From: Thermococcus litoralis DSM 5473 | GTDB lineage: Archaea > Methanobacteriota_B > Thermococci > Thermococcales > Thermococcaceae | DNA length: 64,000 nt | Assembly (NCBI RefSeq): GCF_000246985.2 | Contig: NC_022084.1 | Span: 1,592,156 to 1,656,155, forward strand | Direction of reading: 5' to 3' | Shown: positions 16,619 through 26,318 of the stretch, piece by piece | Position numbering within the stretch: position 1 is the first letter of the stretch | Layout of the letters: every line of letters starts with the position of its first letter | Translations under genes and position numbers: made by a program | The notes under the pieces: model-generated | Told to the model about the DNA's origin: nothing | Seen by the model: only the letters and a program-made list of their open reading frames with translations | The model's database searches: none

Positions 16619-17120
16619 GTTAGCGGGTATTGGAGGGCAGGGAGTCGTTCTTGCGGGGATAATCCTAGGAGAGGCTGCCGCCATAGAGGGACTTAACGTT
16701 ATCCAAACTCAAGATTATGGTTCTCAAAGCAGGGGCGGTCACTCTATAGCTGATCTGATAATCTCAAAGGAGCCGATTTACGATTTAATGGTCACAAAAG
16801 CCGATATTCTTGTTGCTCTTGCCCAACTAGGCTATAATTCCACAAAGAACTCTCTCCGCGAAGGTGGGCTTTTAGTAATTGACACCGACCTTGTAAAGCC
16901 CGATAGGGAGTATATAGGTGCACCATTCACAAGACTTGCTGAGGAAAAAACGGGCTTGGCTTTAACCGTCAACATGGTTGCACTTGGATATTTGGTTGCA
17001 AAAATAAACATTGTGAAGAAAGAGAGTGTTGAAAAGGCCATAAGGAGGAGGGTTCCCAAGGGAACGGAGGAAATAAACTTAAAGGCATTTAGGATAGGCT
17101 ACGAGGAGGGATTGAGATGA
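16608..17120 (+). CDS. korG: 2-oxoglutarate:ferredoxin oxidoreductase gamma subunit
   Basis: 170 aa. Gamma (CoA-domain) subunit, marked by MQIRLAGIGGQGVVLAGIILGEAA, QTQDYGSQSRGGHSIADLIIS and the closing VPKGTEEINLKAFRIGYEEG. ATG 16608 follows GGTGGTGAAG. It overlaps korB at its 5' end and the next alpha gene at its 3' end (4 bases), so the KOR and second set form one continuous transcript. Confidence 0.92.
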   Translation: MQIRLAGIGGQGVVLAGIILGEAAAIEGLNVIQTQDYGSQSRGGHSIADLIISKEPIYDLMVTKADILVALAQLGYNSTKNSLREGGLLVIDTDLVKPDREYIGAPFTRLAEEKTGLALTVNMVALGYLVAKINIVKKESVEKAIRRRVPKGTEEINLKAFRIGYEEGLR

Positions 17121-18274
17121 GATATCCGTTTCCTGTAGGTGCTGCGGATTTTATTCAAGGAGATGAAGCCATAGCAAGGGCTGCCATTTTAGCCGGGTGT
17201 AGATTTTACGCTGGTTATCCAATAACCCCAGCAAGCGAAATTTTTGAGGCAATGTCCCTTTACATGCCCCTTGTTGATGGAGTAAGCATTCAGATGGAGG
17301 ATGAGATAGGGAGCATAGCCGCTGTAATAGGTGCTTCTTGGGCTGGGGCCAAGGCTATGACCGCAACTTCCGGCCCAGGTTTTAGCTTGATGATGGAGAA
17401 CCTTGGCTATGCCATAATGACAGAGACCCCCTTGGTTTTGGTAAATGTCCAAAGGAGTGGCCCCTCAACAGGTCAGCCCACTTTGGCAGCTCAAGGCGAT
17501 TTAATGCAGGCTATATGGGGGACTCATGGAGATCACAGCTTGATAGTTCTAACACCAGCAACGGTTCAAGAGGCCTTTGACATGACAATAAGGGCTTTCA
17601 ACCTTGCGGAGAAATATAGGACCCCTGTTATACTACTCACAGATGCAGAAGTTGGACACATGAGGGAGAGGGTTTATGCCCCACATCCGGACGAGCTTGA
17701 ACTCATTTACAGAAAGCTTCCCGCTAATGAAGAAGAGGCAAAGTATCCATTTGGAGACGTTCATGGCGACTTAGTTCCTCCAATGCCTATCTTTGGGAAA
17801 GGGTACAGAACTTATGTAACCGGACTGACACACGACGAAAAGGGAAGACCCAAAACAGTTGAGGCAGAGGTTCATGAAAAGCTCATAAAGCGCATTGTTG
17901 CCAAGATAGAGAACAACAAGGAGGACATCGTTGATTATGAAGCCTATGAACTGGACGATGCCGATATAGTGCTGGTAAGCTTTGGGATTGTTGCGAGGTC
18001 GGCTATGAGAGCCGTTAAGGAACTTCGCAAGGAGGGCGTAAAGGCTGGATTGCTCAAACTTAATGTAGTCTGGCCTTTTGACTTTGAACTGATAGAGAAA
18101 ATAGCCGAAAATGCAGAAAGGATGTATGTGGCAGAGATGAACCTTGGTCAGCTCTATCACTTGGTTAGAGAGGGAGCCAACGGAAAGGCCGATGTCGAGC
18201 TCATAAGCAAGATAGGCGGGGAGGTTCACACTCCCGGAGAGATAGTAGAGAGAATTAAGAAGGATTTGAGGTGA
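17117..18274 (+). CDS. Second 2-oxoacid:ferredoxin oxidoreductase alpha subunit
   Basis: 385 aa, closely similar to KorA, with FIQGDEAIARAAILAGCRFYAGYPITPASEIFE, IQMEDEIGSIAAVIGASWAG and ATSGPGFSLMMENLGYA. In Pyrococcus the same position is held by the 'XOR' alpha gene of unknown 2-oxoacid preference. Start ATG overlaps korG (ATGA). One internal stretch is almost identical in DNA to korA (see findings). Substrate is unknown; branched or longer 2-oxoacids are possible. Confidence 0.9.
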   Translation: MRYPFPVGAADFIQGDEAIARAAILAGCRFYAGYPITPASEIFEAMSLYMPLVDGVSIQMEDEIGSIAAVIGASWAGAKAMTATSGPGFSLMMENLGYAIMTETPLVLVNVQRSGPSTGQPTLAAQGDLMQAIWGTHGDHSLIVLTPATVQEAFDMTIRAFNLAEKYRTPVILLTDAEVGHMRERVYAPHPDELELIYRKLPANEEEAKYPFGDVHGDLVPPMPIFGKGYRTYVTGLTHDEKGRPKTVEAEVHEKLIKRIVAKIENNKEDIVDYEAYELDDADIVLVSFGIVARSAMRAVKELRKEGVKAGLLKLNVVWPFDFELIEKIAENAERMYVAEMNLGQLYHLVREGANGKADVELISKIGGEVHTPGEIVERIKKDLR

Positions 18275-18279
18275 GGAAG

Positions 18280-19125
18280 ATGTATCTAAAATCCAGCTAT
18301 GAGATTAGGGGCAAATACCTTAGAAAAGACATGCTTCCCACGATATTCTGCCCGGGATGTGGTATTGGGGCTGTTCTGCAGTATACCCTCAGAGCTATCG
18401 ATGATCTCGGTCTAAACCAAGACGAAATAGTGTGGGTAAGCGGTATAGGCTGTTCCTCTAGAGTCCCCGGCTATGTGAACTTTGATGGTCTCCACACAAC
18501 CCATGGAAGGGCATTGGCTTTTGCGACTGGAATCAAATTAGCAAATCCAGACCTCAAAGTGATAGCCTTTATGGGCGATGGTGATGCTGCCGCTATAGGT
18601 GGAAATCACTTAATCCACGCCATAAGAAGAAACCTTGATGTTACCGTTATTCTCATTAACAACTTCACGTACGGAATGACTGGTGGGCAAGTGGCACCAA
18701 CAACTCCGAAGGGCCTTAGGGGAACGACTGCCCCATATGGGAGCTTTGAGAACCCCTTTGACATTGCCGAGCTGGCAGTTGCCGCAGGGGCAAACTATGT
18801 TGCAAGGTGGAGCGTTTTCAACTACCTTCAAGGCATAAACAGCATAAAGAAGGCTCTGCAAAAGAGGGGGTTCACGTTGGTGGAGTTCTTATCCCAGTGC
18901 CCGATAAGCTTTGGGAGAAGGAACAGGCTTAAAACGGGTCCGGAGCTTATAAAGTGGTATCAGAAGATAACGGTTCCCATAAGTAAAGCCAAGAACATGT
19001 CTCCAGAGGAGCTTGAGGGCAAAATCGTCATCGGAGAGTTCGTAGACAGAGACAGACCGAGTTTAATAGAGGAATACGAGGCATACAAGAGAAGGGCAAA
19101 GAAAATAATGGGGTGGGAAGAATGA
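18280..19125 (+). CDS. Second 2-oxoacid:ferredoxin oxidoreductase beta subunit
   Basis: About 281 aa. TPP-binding subunit with FCPGCGIGAVLQ (CxxC) and GDGDAAAIGGNHLIHAIRRN...INNFTYGMTGGQ. A GTG at 18271 overlaps the alpha stop, but GAGGTGAGGAAG precedes ATG 18280, which I prefer. The 3' part (ISKAKNMSPEELEGKIVIGEF) is also nearly the same as in KorB. Stop overlaps the gamma start (ATGA). Confidence 0.9.
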   Translation: MYLKSSYEIRGKYLRKDMLPTIFCPGCGIGAVLQYTLRAIDDLGLNQDEIVWVSGIGCSSRVPGYVNFDGLHTTHGRALAFATGIKLANPDLKVIAFMGDGDAAAIGGNHLIHAIRRNLDVTVILINNFTYGMTGGQVAPTTPKGLRGTTAPYGSFENPFDIAELAVAAGANYVARWSVFNYLQGINSIKKALQKRGFTLVEFLSQCPISFGRRNRLKTGPELIKWYQKITVPISKAKNMSPEELEGKIVIGEFVDRDRPSLIEEYEAYKRRAKKIMGWEE

Positions 19126-19682
19126 GGAAGGAAGTCCTTATAGGCGGCTTTGGTGGGCAGGGAGTTATCTTAGCGAGTGTTATCCTTGGAAGGGCAGCGG
19201 CAGTCTATGAGGGTCTTTACGCAGTTCAAACCCAGGCTTATGGGCCGGAATCAAGAGGGGGAGCAAGCAGAGCTGAAGTTGTAATAAGTGACGAGCCAAT
19301 AGACTATCCAAAAGCACTGGCTCCGGATTATGCGGTTTTGCTTTCCCAGCAGGCTTATGAGAAATACCTTCCCCTTGTAAAGAAAGGAGGCATCGTGATA
19401 GTCGAGAAGGACTTGGTTCCCAATAGAAATGAAGAGCTTGAGAAAAACTTCAAGGTTTTTGCAATTCCTTTAACAGAAATAGCCGAAGAAACGACAGGGC
19501 TTAGCCTAACAATGAACATTCTAACCCTCGGACTCTTAGTTAAGCTTGCCGGTATTGTGAGTGAAGACTCCATAGAAAAAGCCGTTCTTGATTCAGTTCC
19601 CAAGGGGACCGAAAACATAAATCTAAGGGCCCTCAAAAAGGGCTTTGAACTCGGTGAAAAAGCCCTTAAAGGGGAGATTTGA
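19122..19682 (+). CDS. Second 2-oxoacid:ferredoxin oxidoreductase gamma subunit
   Basis: 186 aa, with MRKEVLIGGFGGQGVILASVILGRAA, QTQAYGPESRGGASRAEVVIS and VPKGTENINLRALKKG. No second delta ferredoxin gene follows, so this set must share KorD or use none. It is the last gene of the operon, followed by T-rich DNA. Confidence 0.9.
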   Translation: MRKEVLIGGFGGQGVILASVILGRAAAVYEGLYAVQTQAYGPESRGGASRAEVVISDEPIDYPKALAPDYAVLLSQQAYEKYLPLVKKGGIVIVEKDLVPNRNEELEKNFKVFAIPLTEIAEETTGLSLTMNILTLGLLVKLAGIVSEDSIEKAVLDSVPKGTENINLRALKKGFELGEKALKGEI

Positions 19683-19721
19683 CTTTATATTTTTTATTTT
19701 ACCAAAAATAAAGTTAAAAAG
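19683..19721. terminator. Bidirectional T-rich terminator
   Basis: The 39 bases between the converging xor-type gamma gene and nfnL hold TATTTTTTATTTT on the plus strand and, on the minus strand, TTTTTAACTTTATTTTTGG. AACTTTATTTTT / AAAAATAAAGTT symmetry is partial. Oligo-T stretches are the usual archaeal stop signals. Confidence 0.45.
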
Positions 19722-21164
<1,443 letters not shown>

Positions 21165-22013
21165 TTAGATCACCCCCTTCTCTCTCAACTTTGCAATATA
21201 GCGCTCTCTTGCAAGCTTTTCTTGCTCTGCAAAGCGGGCGTTTCTCTTTATGGCATCGTCCCAGTCTATCTTGTGGGCATCTAACATAGGCCCATCTCTG
21301 CACGCAAACTTTATTTCTCCATCGTAGAGAATTCTGCATGAGCCGCACATACCTGTCCCATCGACCATTATCTGCCTCACCGTGACGATGGTTGGGATTC
21401 CGTAAGGTCTAGTTAGTTCGGCAAGCTTCTTAAGGCTGCCCAACTTTCCACCAGCAAAAACAATATCGACTTTATCCTGCTCAATGAGTTCCTTTAGAAC
21501 GTCCAGATAGTGGCCCTTTCTCCCAACACTGCCGTCTTCTGTTGTGATGTAAAACTCATCGGCAACCGGCTTCGCAAGGTATTCTTCCGGATACGTGTTG
21601 TCCTTGTTCTCAAAACTGTGGATGGCTATTGTGTAATTGCCCGCTTCTTTCATAGCTTTGAGTGTAGCATAAGCTTCCGCCTGTGCACATACCGCATCAG
21701 CCGCAAAGACTACGTTTCCATAGTGCTTAACTTCAATTGGCTTTCCAAGAGGGCCAGTTATGCTTAGAATTTCGTCCCCAACATGAAATTCGTGCCACAG
21801 CTTGAGGGTTGTGACGCCGTGCCTTCTTATGAACATCCCTATCTTGCCGTCTTTTGCGTAGTACACGGACATTGGGACTCTTTCTCCTTTCTCGTCTGGA
21901 ATCAAAACGACGAACTGCCCGGGCTTCCAGGATTTTGCTATATGAGGGGCCTCAACTTCCATAAAAAAGTCAATTGCACTCAGGTTTTCCTTTTTTGTTA
22001 TCTTATACCCCAC
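21165..22013 (-). CDS. nfnS: NfnS / SudB-type FAD/[2Fe-2S] small subunit
   Basis: 282 aa, ferredoxin-NADP reductase fold. FAD-binding barrel (about 1-100, with RVPMSVYYAKDGKIGMFIRRHGVTTLKLW), NAD domain (about 100-220), then the [2Fe-2S] cysteines in GTGMCGSCRILYDGEIKFACRDGPMLDAHKIDWDDA. Start is GTG 22013 after AGGTGGTG; no earlier ATG is in frame. It is the partner of the adjacent NfnL. Thermococcales usually have two Nfn pairs, and which one this is cannot be told here. Confidence 0.88.
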   Translation of the reverse strand: MGYKITKKENLSAIDFFMEVEAPHIAKSWKPGQFVVLIPDEKGERVPMSVYYAKDGKIGMFIRRHGVTTLKLWHEFHVGDEILSITGPLGKPIEVKHYGNVVFAADAVCAQAEAYATLKAMKEAGNYTIAIHSFENKDNTYPEEYLAKPVADEFYITTEDGSVGRKGHYLDVLKELIEQDKVDIVFAGGKLGSLKKLAELTRPYGIPTIVTVRQIMVDGTGMCGSCRILYDGEIKFACRDGPMLDAHKIDWDDAIKRNARFAEQEKLARERYIAKLREKGVI

Positions 22014-22170
22014 AATGCACCACCTTGTACATATGTTTTGGTTTGTATACTATAGTTGCTTTTAGTTTATAACTGTTTTTTAAACCGAAGGTTAATAACT
22101 GAAGGTATTTTCAAGTGTTGGGCATCATGTCGCAACGCTTATTTAGATGGTACCTTATCCTACATTTGAC

Positions 22171-22635
22171 ATGCTGATAAACAAAACAAAGGGCAAAATC
22201 TGGAGTGGAAAGGTCAAAGTTGCGGATACGTTCTTTGGGAGATTTAGGGGGTTAATGCTAAAACCTAACATAGACTATGCCCTCGTGTTTATCTTGCCAG
22301 CGGAGACAAGGATAAATGCCTCGATTCATATGTTCTTCATGCTCCAGAGTATAGATGTTATCTTCTTGAACTCTTCCCGGGAAGTTGTTGATCTGAAAAG
22401 GGCTCGCCCTTGGAGAATTTATGTGCCGAGGGAAAGCGCTAAATACATAATTGAGGCTCCTGTGGGAGTTATTGAATATTTAAACGCCGAAATTGGGGAT
22501 GAAATTGACTGGAAAGTTGAGGAGGAAAGAAAAGCCGTTCCCTCTCCCGTTGGAGCTTTAAACAAAATAGACATAAAGAGCTCAAACAGCGCGATAAGCC
22601 TTGCAGAGCCCAAACCCAAGCTTAAGGGGAAATGA
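22171..22635 (+). CDS. DUF192 protein
   Basis: 155 aa from ATG 22171 (162 aa from ATG 22147). DUF192 pattern: [20 protein letters not shown]-like segment, [24 protein letters not shown] and [13 protein letters not shown]. This is a small compact beta fold of unknown function. A TATA-like GCTTATTTAG at 22137-22146 would place transcription start just before 22171, which favours the later start. A 25-residue Lys/Pro-rich tail follows the domain. Confidence 0.8.
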   Translation: MLINKTKGKIWSGKVKVADTFFGRFRGLMLKPNIDYALVFILPAETRINASIHMFFMLQSIDVIFLNSSREVVDLKRARPWRIYVPRESAKYIIEAPVGVIEYLNAEIGDEIDWKVEEERKAVPSPVGALNKIDIKSSNSAISLAEPKPKLKGK

Positions 22636-22752
22636 TATGGAAGCTCTCATTGTAAACTGCATATCTCAACAAAAGAAGCATGCCGTTTGATGAGGAATTT
22701 TTGAGAAACTTCATTGTCACAAGGTGCAACGAAATTTTGAGAAAAGCTAATC

Positions 22753-23751
22753 TCAAAACACGGCAAAATCAATCGCGATGTTGAACTGATACGGAGCATA
22801 TGGCCTTACTTTCCTTTTTTCGAGAATCTTCACGCTTTTTCCAAGCTCCTCTGCAGCCATCTCTATCATCTCTATGTGCTCGTCAAAGAGGTTATCCTCA
22901 TGTGAAAATCCATAGTAGTGAACCACTCCACCTTTTTTGACGCTTATCATCGCTTCCTTTAGGAATTCGTGGGCAAACTTGGGGAGGTTCATTATCACGC
23001 GATCGGCTTTTATCTGTCCCGCTACTTTTCTCACGTCTCCGAGAATCGGGACAACGTTTTCAACCTTGTTCAGCTTTTTGTTTTCTTCTAAATATTTTAT
23101 TGCCCAGGGGTTTATGTCACACGCAAAGACTATCTTTGCTTTCTTTGCGAGGAGGATCGAATAAGGGCCAATTCCTGCAAACATGTCAAAAATGATCTCT
23201 CCCTCTTTAGTCTTTTCAAAAATTCTCATTCTCTCCGTTGCAAGCCTTGGGGAAAAATAAACCTTTGCAACATCGAGCTTCAGCCTTATTCCGTTTTCCC
23301 TATGGATTGTCTCAGTTCTCTTCTCTCCCGCAAGATGAATGAGCTCCCTCACCCTGTATTCTCCTAAAACTTTGCTCCCTTTTGCAAAGACTGCCTTTAT
23401 GTGCTTGTGTGCTCTCAATATTGCTCTTCCAATGTTTTCCCCATACGGGATGAGCTCCTCTGGAAGTTCTATTATGGCGATGTCCCCTATTATGTCGAAG
23501 GATGAGGGGAGAAGATGTCCGAGTTCGGAAGGAATTTCTACAACCTCTCTGTAGCTATGAAACCGCTTTTTGGCTCTTTCAAAAGTTTCTTCCACGATTT
23601 CAAAGCCCTCTATCTTTTCTTTTACGGGGAATATCACGAATTCTCCCTCATGCTTGACCTTAAAATTAGTATCCAATAGGCCGAGTTCAATGAGCTTTTT
23701 TCTAACCTTTTCGGCATCTTGTTTTGGCACCTTTATCCCCAGCATTTTCAT
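22753..23751 (-). CDS. trm5: tRNA (guanine37-N1)-methyltransferase Trm5
   Basis: 332 aa. Makes m1G37 in tRNAs, which prevents frameshifting. D1 domain (about 1-70), D2 with FSPRLATERMR (the Met10+ signature), SAM site DMFAGIGPYSILLAKKA, acidic loop VFACDINPWAIKYLEEN, the NLPKFAHEF motif (NLP catalytic/SAM loop), and RKVRPYAPYQFNIAIDF at the end. Size and D1 domain suit the Trm5b class. Archaea can have several Trm5 paralogs (some making wyosine intermediates). The ATG is 80 bases from tRNA-Glu. Confidence 0.9.
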   Translation of the reverse strand: MKMLGIKVPKQDAEKVRKKLIELGLLDTNFKVKHEGEFVIFPVKEKIEGFEIVEETFERAKKRFHSYREVVEIPSELGHLLPSSFDIIGDIAIIELPEELIPYGENIGRAILRAHKHIKAVFAKGSKVLGEYRVRELIHLAGEKRTETIHRENGIRLKLDVAKVYFSPRLATERMRIFEKTKEGEIIFDMFAGIGPYSILLAKKAKIVFACDINPWAIKYLEENKKLNKVENVVPILGDVRKVAGQIKADRVIMNLPKFAHEFLKEAMISVKKGGVVHYYGFSHEDNLFDEHIEMIEMAAEELGKSVKILEKRKVRPYAPYQFNIAIDFAVF

Positions 23752-23831
23752 AACTAAACTCCTTCACAAGCCCTTTAAAAGGGTTTTGAGCGAAAAGTTT
23801 TTAAATGCATCTCAACGTTAGGATATTGGAC

Positions 23832-23909
23832 GCCCCGGTGGTGTAGCCCGGTCAAACATGCGGGCCTTTCGAGCCCGCGCCCCGGGTTCAAATCCCGGCC
23901 GGGGCACCA
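23832..23909 (+). tRNA. tRNA-Glu (TTC)
   Basis: Acceptor GCCCCGG/CCGGGGC with encoded CCA (23907-23909). The anticodon arm GCGGGC-CTTTCGA-GCCCGC gives anticodon TTC, and the T arm is CGGGTTCAAATCCCG. TTTTTAAATGC at about 23800-23810 is a plausible TATA box. Confidence 0.95.
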
Positions 23910-24028
23910 TAAAAAACTTTTCTGGGAAAATTTCATCAAAGCCAGCATGCATTTATACTTTCTTGAGTTGGGGTTGATCAAGGATAACTTTTTATACACT
24001 AGGTTTGGATAAATAATCCAGTGAGAAC

Positions 24029-25027
24029 ATGAAGAAAATTGCACCACTATTAGTATCATCAGTAGCCCTTATCCTTTTGGGGATAGTTGTTGGGCCAGTA
24101 AAGATACCTTTCCGAGATATTCTAGCAGCTTTTAGTTTTGATAATTTAAGGAGGGCGTTTTTAGATCCAAACTCGCTTAGTGGGAACAGCTACATTGTCC
24201 TCCAGATAAGATTGCCTAGAGTTCTACTGGCATATCTTGTTGGGGTAAGCTTGGCTTCAGCTGGTACCGCCTCCCAAGCTCTCTTTAAAAATCCGCTTGC
24301 AGATCCGTATATAATCGGAATAAGTGGGGGAGCTGCAGTTGGAGCATCAATAGCGGCCTTGTATTTTCCCCAATACATGGGTGTTCTTGCATTGGTAGGT
24401 GCTTCCTTGGCGGTTGTTGTAGTGTATAGGATTGCAAGGGTTAATGGTCATATTCCGGTGGATACGTTGCTTTTAGCAGGAATTGCCTTGGGATTTTTTA
24501 CAAGTGCTCTAACATCTTATCTCCTCTACGTAGGCAGGGAGAGAATCCACAACGCAATCTTTTGGCTTATGGGAACATTTAACGGAGCCGATTGGGGAGA
24601 CGTTAAGATGGTTTTGTTTTCATCTGTAGTAGGGGTTAGTATTTTGCTTTTCAGCTGGAGGGAGCTAAATCTGCTCCTTTTGGGGGAGGAGAGCATTTCA
24701 ATGGGCCTTGATATAAATCGCTACAGAAAAATAGTAATTGGTGTTATCTCTCTTTTGACGTCATTTGCCGTGGCTACCAGCGGAATAATAGGGTTTGTGG
24801 GTCTGATAAGCCCGCACGCCATGAGGATAATATTTGGCCCAAATCATAAGAGACTTTTGCCTGCTTCAGCCCTTTTTGGAGGAACTTTAATGGTTTTTGC
24901 CGACATACTTGCCAGAATACTCCTAAAGCCGGCAGAAGTTCCGGTGGGAATTATTACAGCTCTCTTTGGAGCTCCGTTTTTCCTCTACCTTCTCATAAAG
25001 AAAAAGAGGGGTGAGCTGTTTGGATAA
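24029..25027 (+). CDS. FecCD/BtuC-type ABC transporter permease
   Basis: 332 aa, about ten membrane helices. The family blocks are ISGGAAVGASIAAL, DTLLLAGIALGFFTSAL, WLMGTFNGADWGDV and FVGLISPHAMRIIFGPNHKRLLPASALFGG, the latter being the loop that docks the ATPase. It imports cobalamin, haem or siderophore iron in relatives. It overlaps the ATPase gene. No periplasmic binding protein lies next to it, so substrate cannot be guessed. Confidence 0.9.
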   Translation: MKKIAPLLVSSVALILLGIVVGPVKIPFRDILAAFSFDNLRRAFLDPNSLSGNSYIVLQIRLPRVLLAYLVGVSLASAGTASQALFKNPLADPYIIGISGGAAVGASIAALYFPQYMGVLALVGASLAVVVVYRIARVNGHIPVDTLLLAGIALGFFTSALTSYLLYVGRERIHNAIFWLMGTFNGADWGDVKMVLFSSVVGVSILLFSWRELNLLLLGEESISMGLDINRYRKIVIGVISLLTSFAVATSGIIGFVGLISPHAMRIIFGPNHKRLLPASALFGGTLMVFADILARILLKPAEVPVGIITALFGAPFFLYLLIKKKRGELFG

Positions 25028-25742
25028 GCTTGAGGTCAATGTGTCGTTCTCCTATGGCGAGAAGCAGATTTTAAAGGATGTGGAGTTTTCAGCTAGAAAG
25101 GGAGAGCTTTTAGCAATTGTGGGGCCCAATGGCGCTGGAAAATCAACCCTTCTGAAGTGCTTAGTTGGGATTTTAAAGCCCTCTGGATACGTTAGGCTAA
25201 ACGGTCTAGATTTGTTGGGTTTAAAGCCCAAAGAACGGGCAAAGTACATCTCATACGTTCCGCAAAGTTCGTTTCCAGAGTTCGCGTTTACGGTTGAAGA
25301 GTTTGTTGAGCTTGGCACGTATGCAACTAGGGGCAACGTGGAGGAAGCATTGAGAAAGGTGGGAATGTGGGAAAGAAGAAAGGAGCTTGTAACAAAGCTG
25401 AGCGGGGGAGAATACCAGCTGGTGCTGATAGCGAGGGCTTTGGCTCAAGGAAGCGATGTTATGCTGCTTGATGAACCAACTTCCCACCTTGATATCAATC
25501 ACGCTCTCCAGATAATGGATCTTTTAAAGAGCATCAAAGACGAGAAAATTCTTGTGGCCGTTATGCACGACCTAAACCTCGCTTTGAACTATGCAGATAG
25601 GGTGATAGTCCTAAAGAAAGGGCAGATACAATGGAGCGGCAAATCTTCCGCCCTAACCCCAGAGGTTCTGGAGGAGGTCTATGGGATAAAAGCGAAGATA
25701 GTTGATGTGGAAGGGCAAAGGATTGTTGTGGCTTGGGAATGA
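25020..25742 (+). CDS. ABC transporter ATPase (BtuD/FecE type)
   Basis: About 240 aa. Walker A VGPNGAGKST, Q-loop in YVPQSSF, signature LSGGEYQLVLIARAL, Walker B VMLLDEPTSHLD and H-loop MHDLN are all intact. The start is probably TTG 25020, 6 bases after GGGGTGAG inside the permease gene; an in-frame GTG at 25011 is part of that ribosome site. It pairs with the overlapping permease. Confidence 0.9.
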   Translation: MDKLEVNVSFSYGEKQILKDVEFSARKGELLAIVGPNGAGKSTLLKCLVGILKPSGYVRLNGLDLLGLKPKERAKYISYVPQSSFPEFAFTVEEFVELGTYATRGNVEEALRKVGMWERRKELVTKLSGGEYQLVLIARALAQGSDVMLLDEPTSHLDINHALQIMDLLKSIKDEKILVAVMHDLNLALNYADRVIVLKKGQIQWSGKSSALTPEVLEEVYGIKAKIVDVEGQRIVVAWE

Positions 25743-25747
25743 AAAAT

Positions 25748-26263
25748 TTAAGGTTTTAGAATTGCCTTCAAGTTGTGAATGATTTCCTGTCTTATGTATT
25801 CTCTGTTTTCTGGGGTTAAAACATAGAGCTTTCCATAATCCTTGAATCGCTTTGCATAATTTCTGTGAACCGTCGCTAAAAGTGGTTTTTCGCTCTTAAC
25901 AGCTTTTTCCACAGCTTCTGCAAACTCCCTGCTTTTGTATTCCATTGCCCCGATTTCGTCAATAATTATGAGGTCCGCATCCTCAAGAGCCCTTATTATT
26001 GCCAAAACTCCAATGCGGTTTAAGTCCTCAAGATTGACAACGTACTTCCCCACTCTTGGATACCCTTCTCCAACCCAGGCTAAGATGCCTTCTTCTCCAG
26101 TGTCAAGGGCTTTGATTTTGAATCCAACTCTTCTACCCTTTTCTCTTACCTCCTGTGTTATAAAGCCTCCAATTTTTAAGTTGTAAGTTTTCAGCTCTTC
26201 GGTAACTTTTAGTGCGAGAGTTGTCTTGCCCACTCCCGGTAAGCCGGTGATAAAGATTTTCAT
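25748..26263 (-). CDS. Nucleoside-triphosphatase THEP1
   Basis: 171 aa. P-loop NTPase family first described in Aquifex; hydrolyses NTPs slowly, and a tie to RNA or nucleotide metabolism is only proposed. Walker A GLPGVGKTT, LKIGGFITQEVREKGRRVGFK, Walker B LIIIDEIGAMEYKS and ATVHR are the family blocks. TTTGGTGA lies 5 bases before ATG 26263, better than the upstream in-frame start at 26275. It converges with the ABC ATPase (5 bases between stops). Confidence 0.9.
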   Translation of the reverse strand: MKIFITGLPGVGKTTLALKVTEELKTYNLKIGGFITQEVREKGRRVGFKIKALDTGEEGILAWVGEGYPRVGKYVVNLEDLNRIGVLAIIRALEDADLIIIDEIGAMEYKSREFAEAVEKAVKSEKPLLATVHRNYAKRFKDYGKLYVLTPENREYIRQEIIHNLKAILKP

Positions 26264-26318
26264 AAGGTTCACCAAATTATAAAAAGAAAAGTGGGGTTTA
26301 ATAATTTGGTGCCATATG

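Noticed and set aside
22637-22784. Two short frames starting at 22637 (17 aa) and 22680 (34 aa) after the DUF192 gene
   Set aside because: Too short, in different frames, overlapping the trm5 stop; could be gene debris but nothing supports function.
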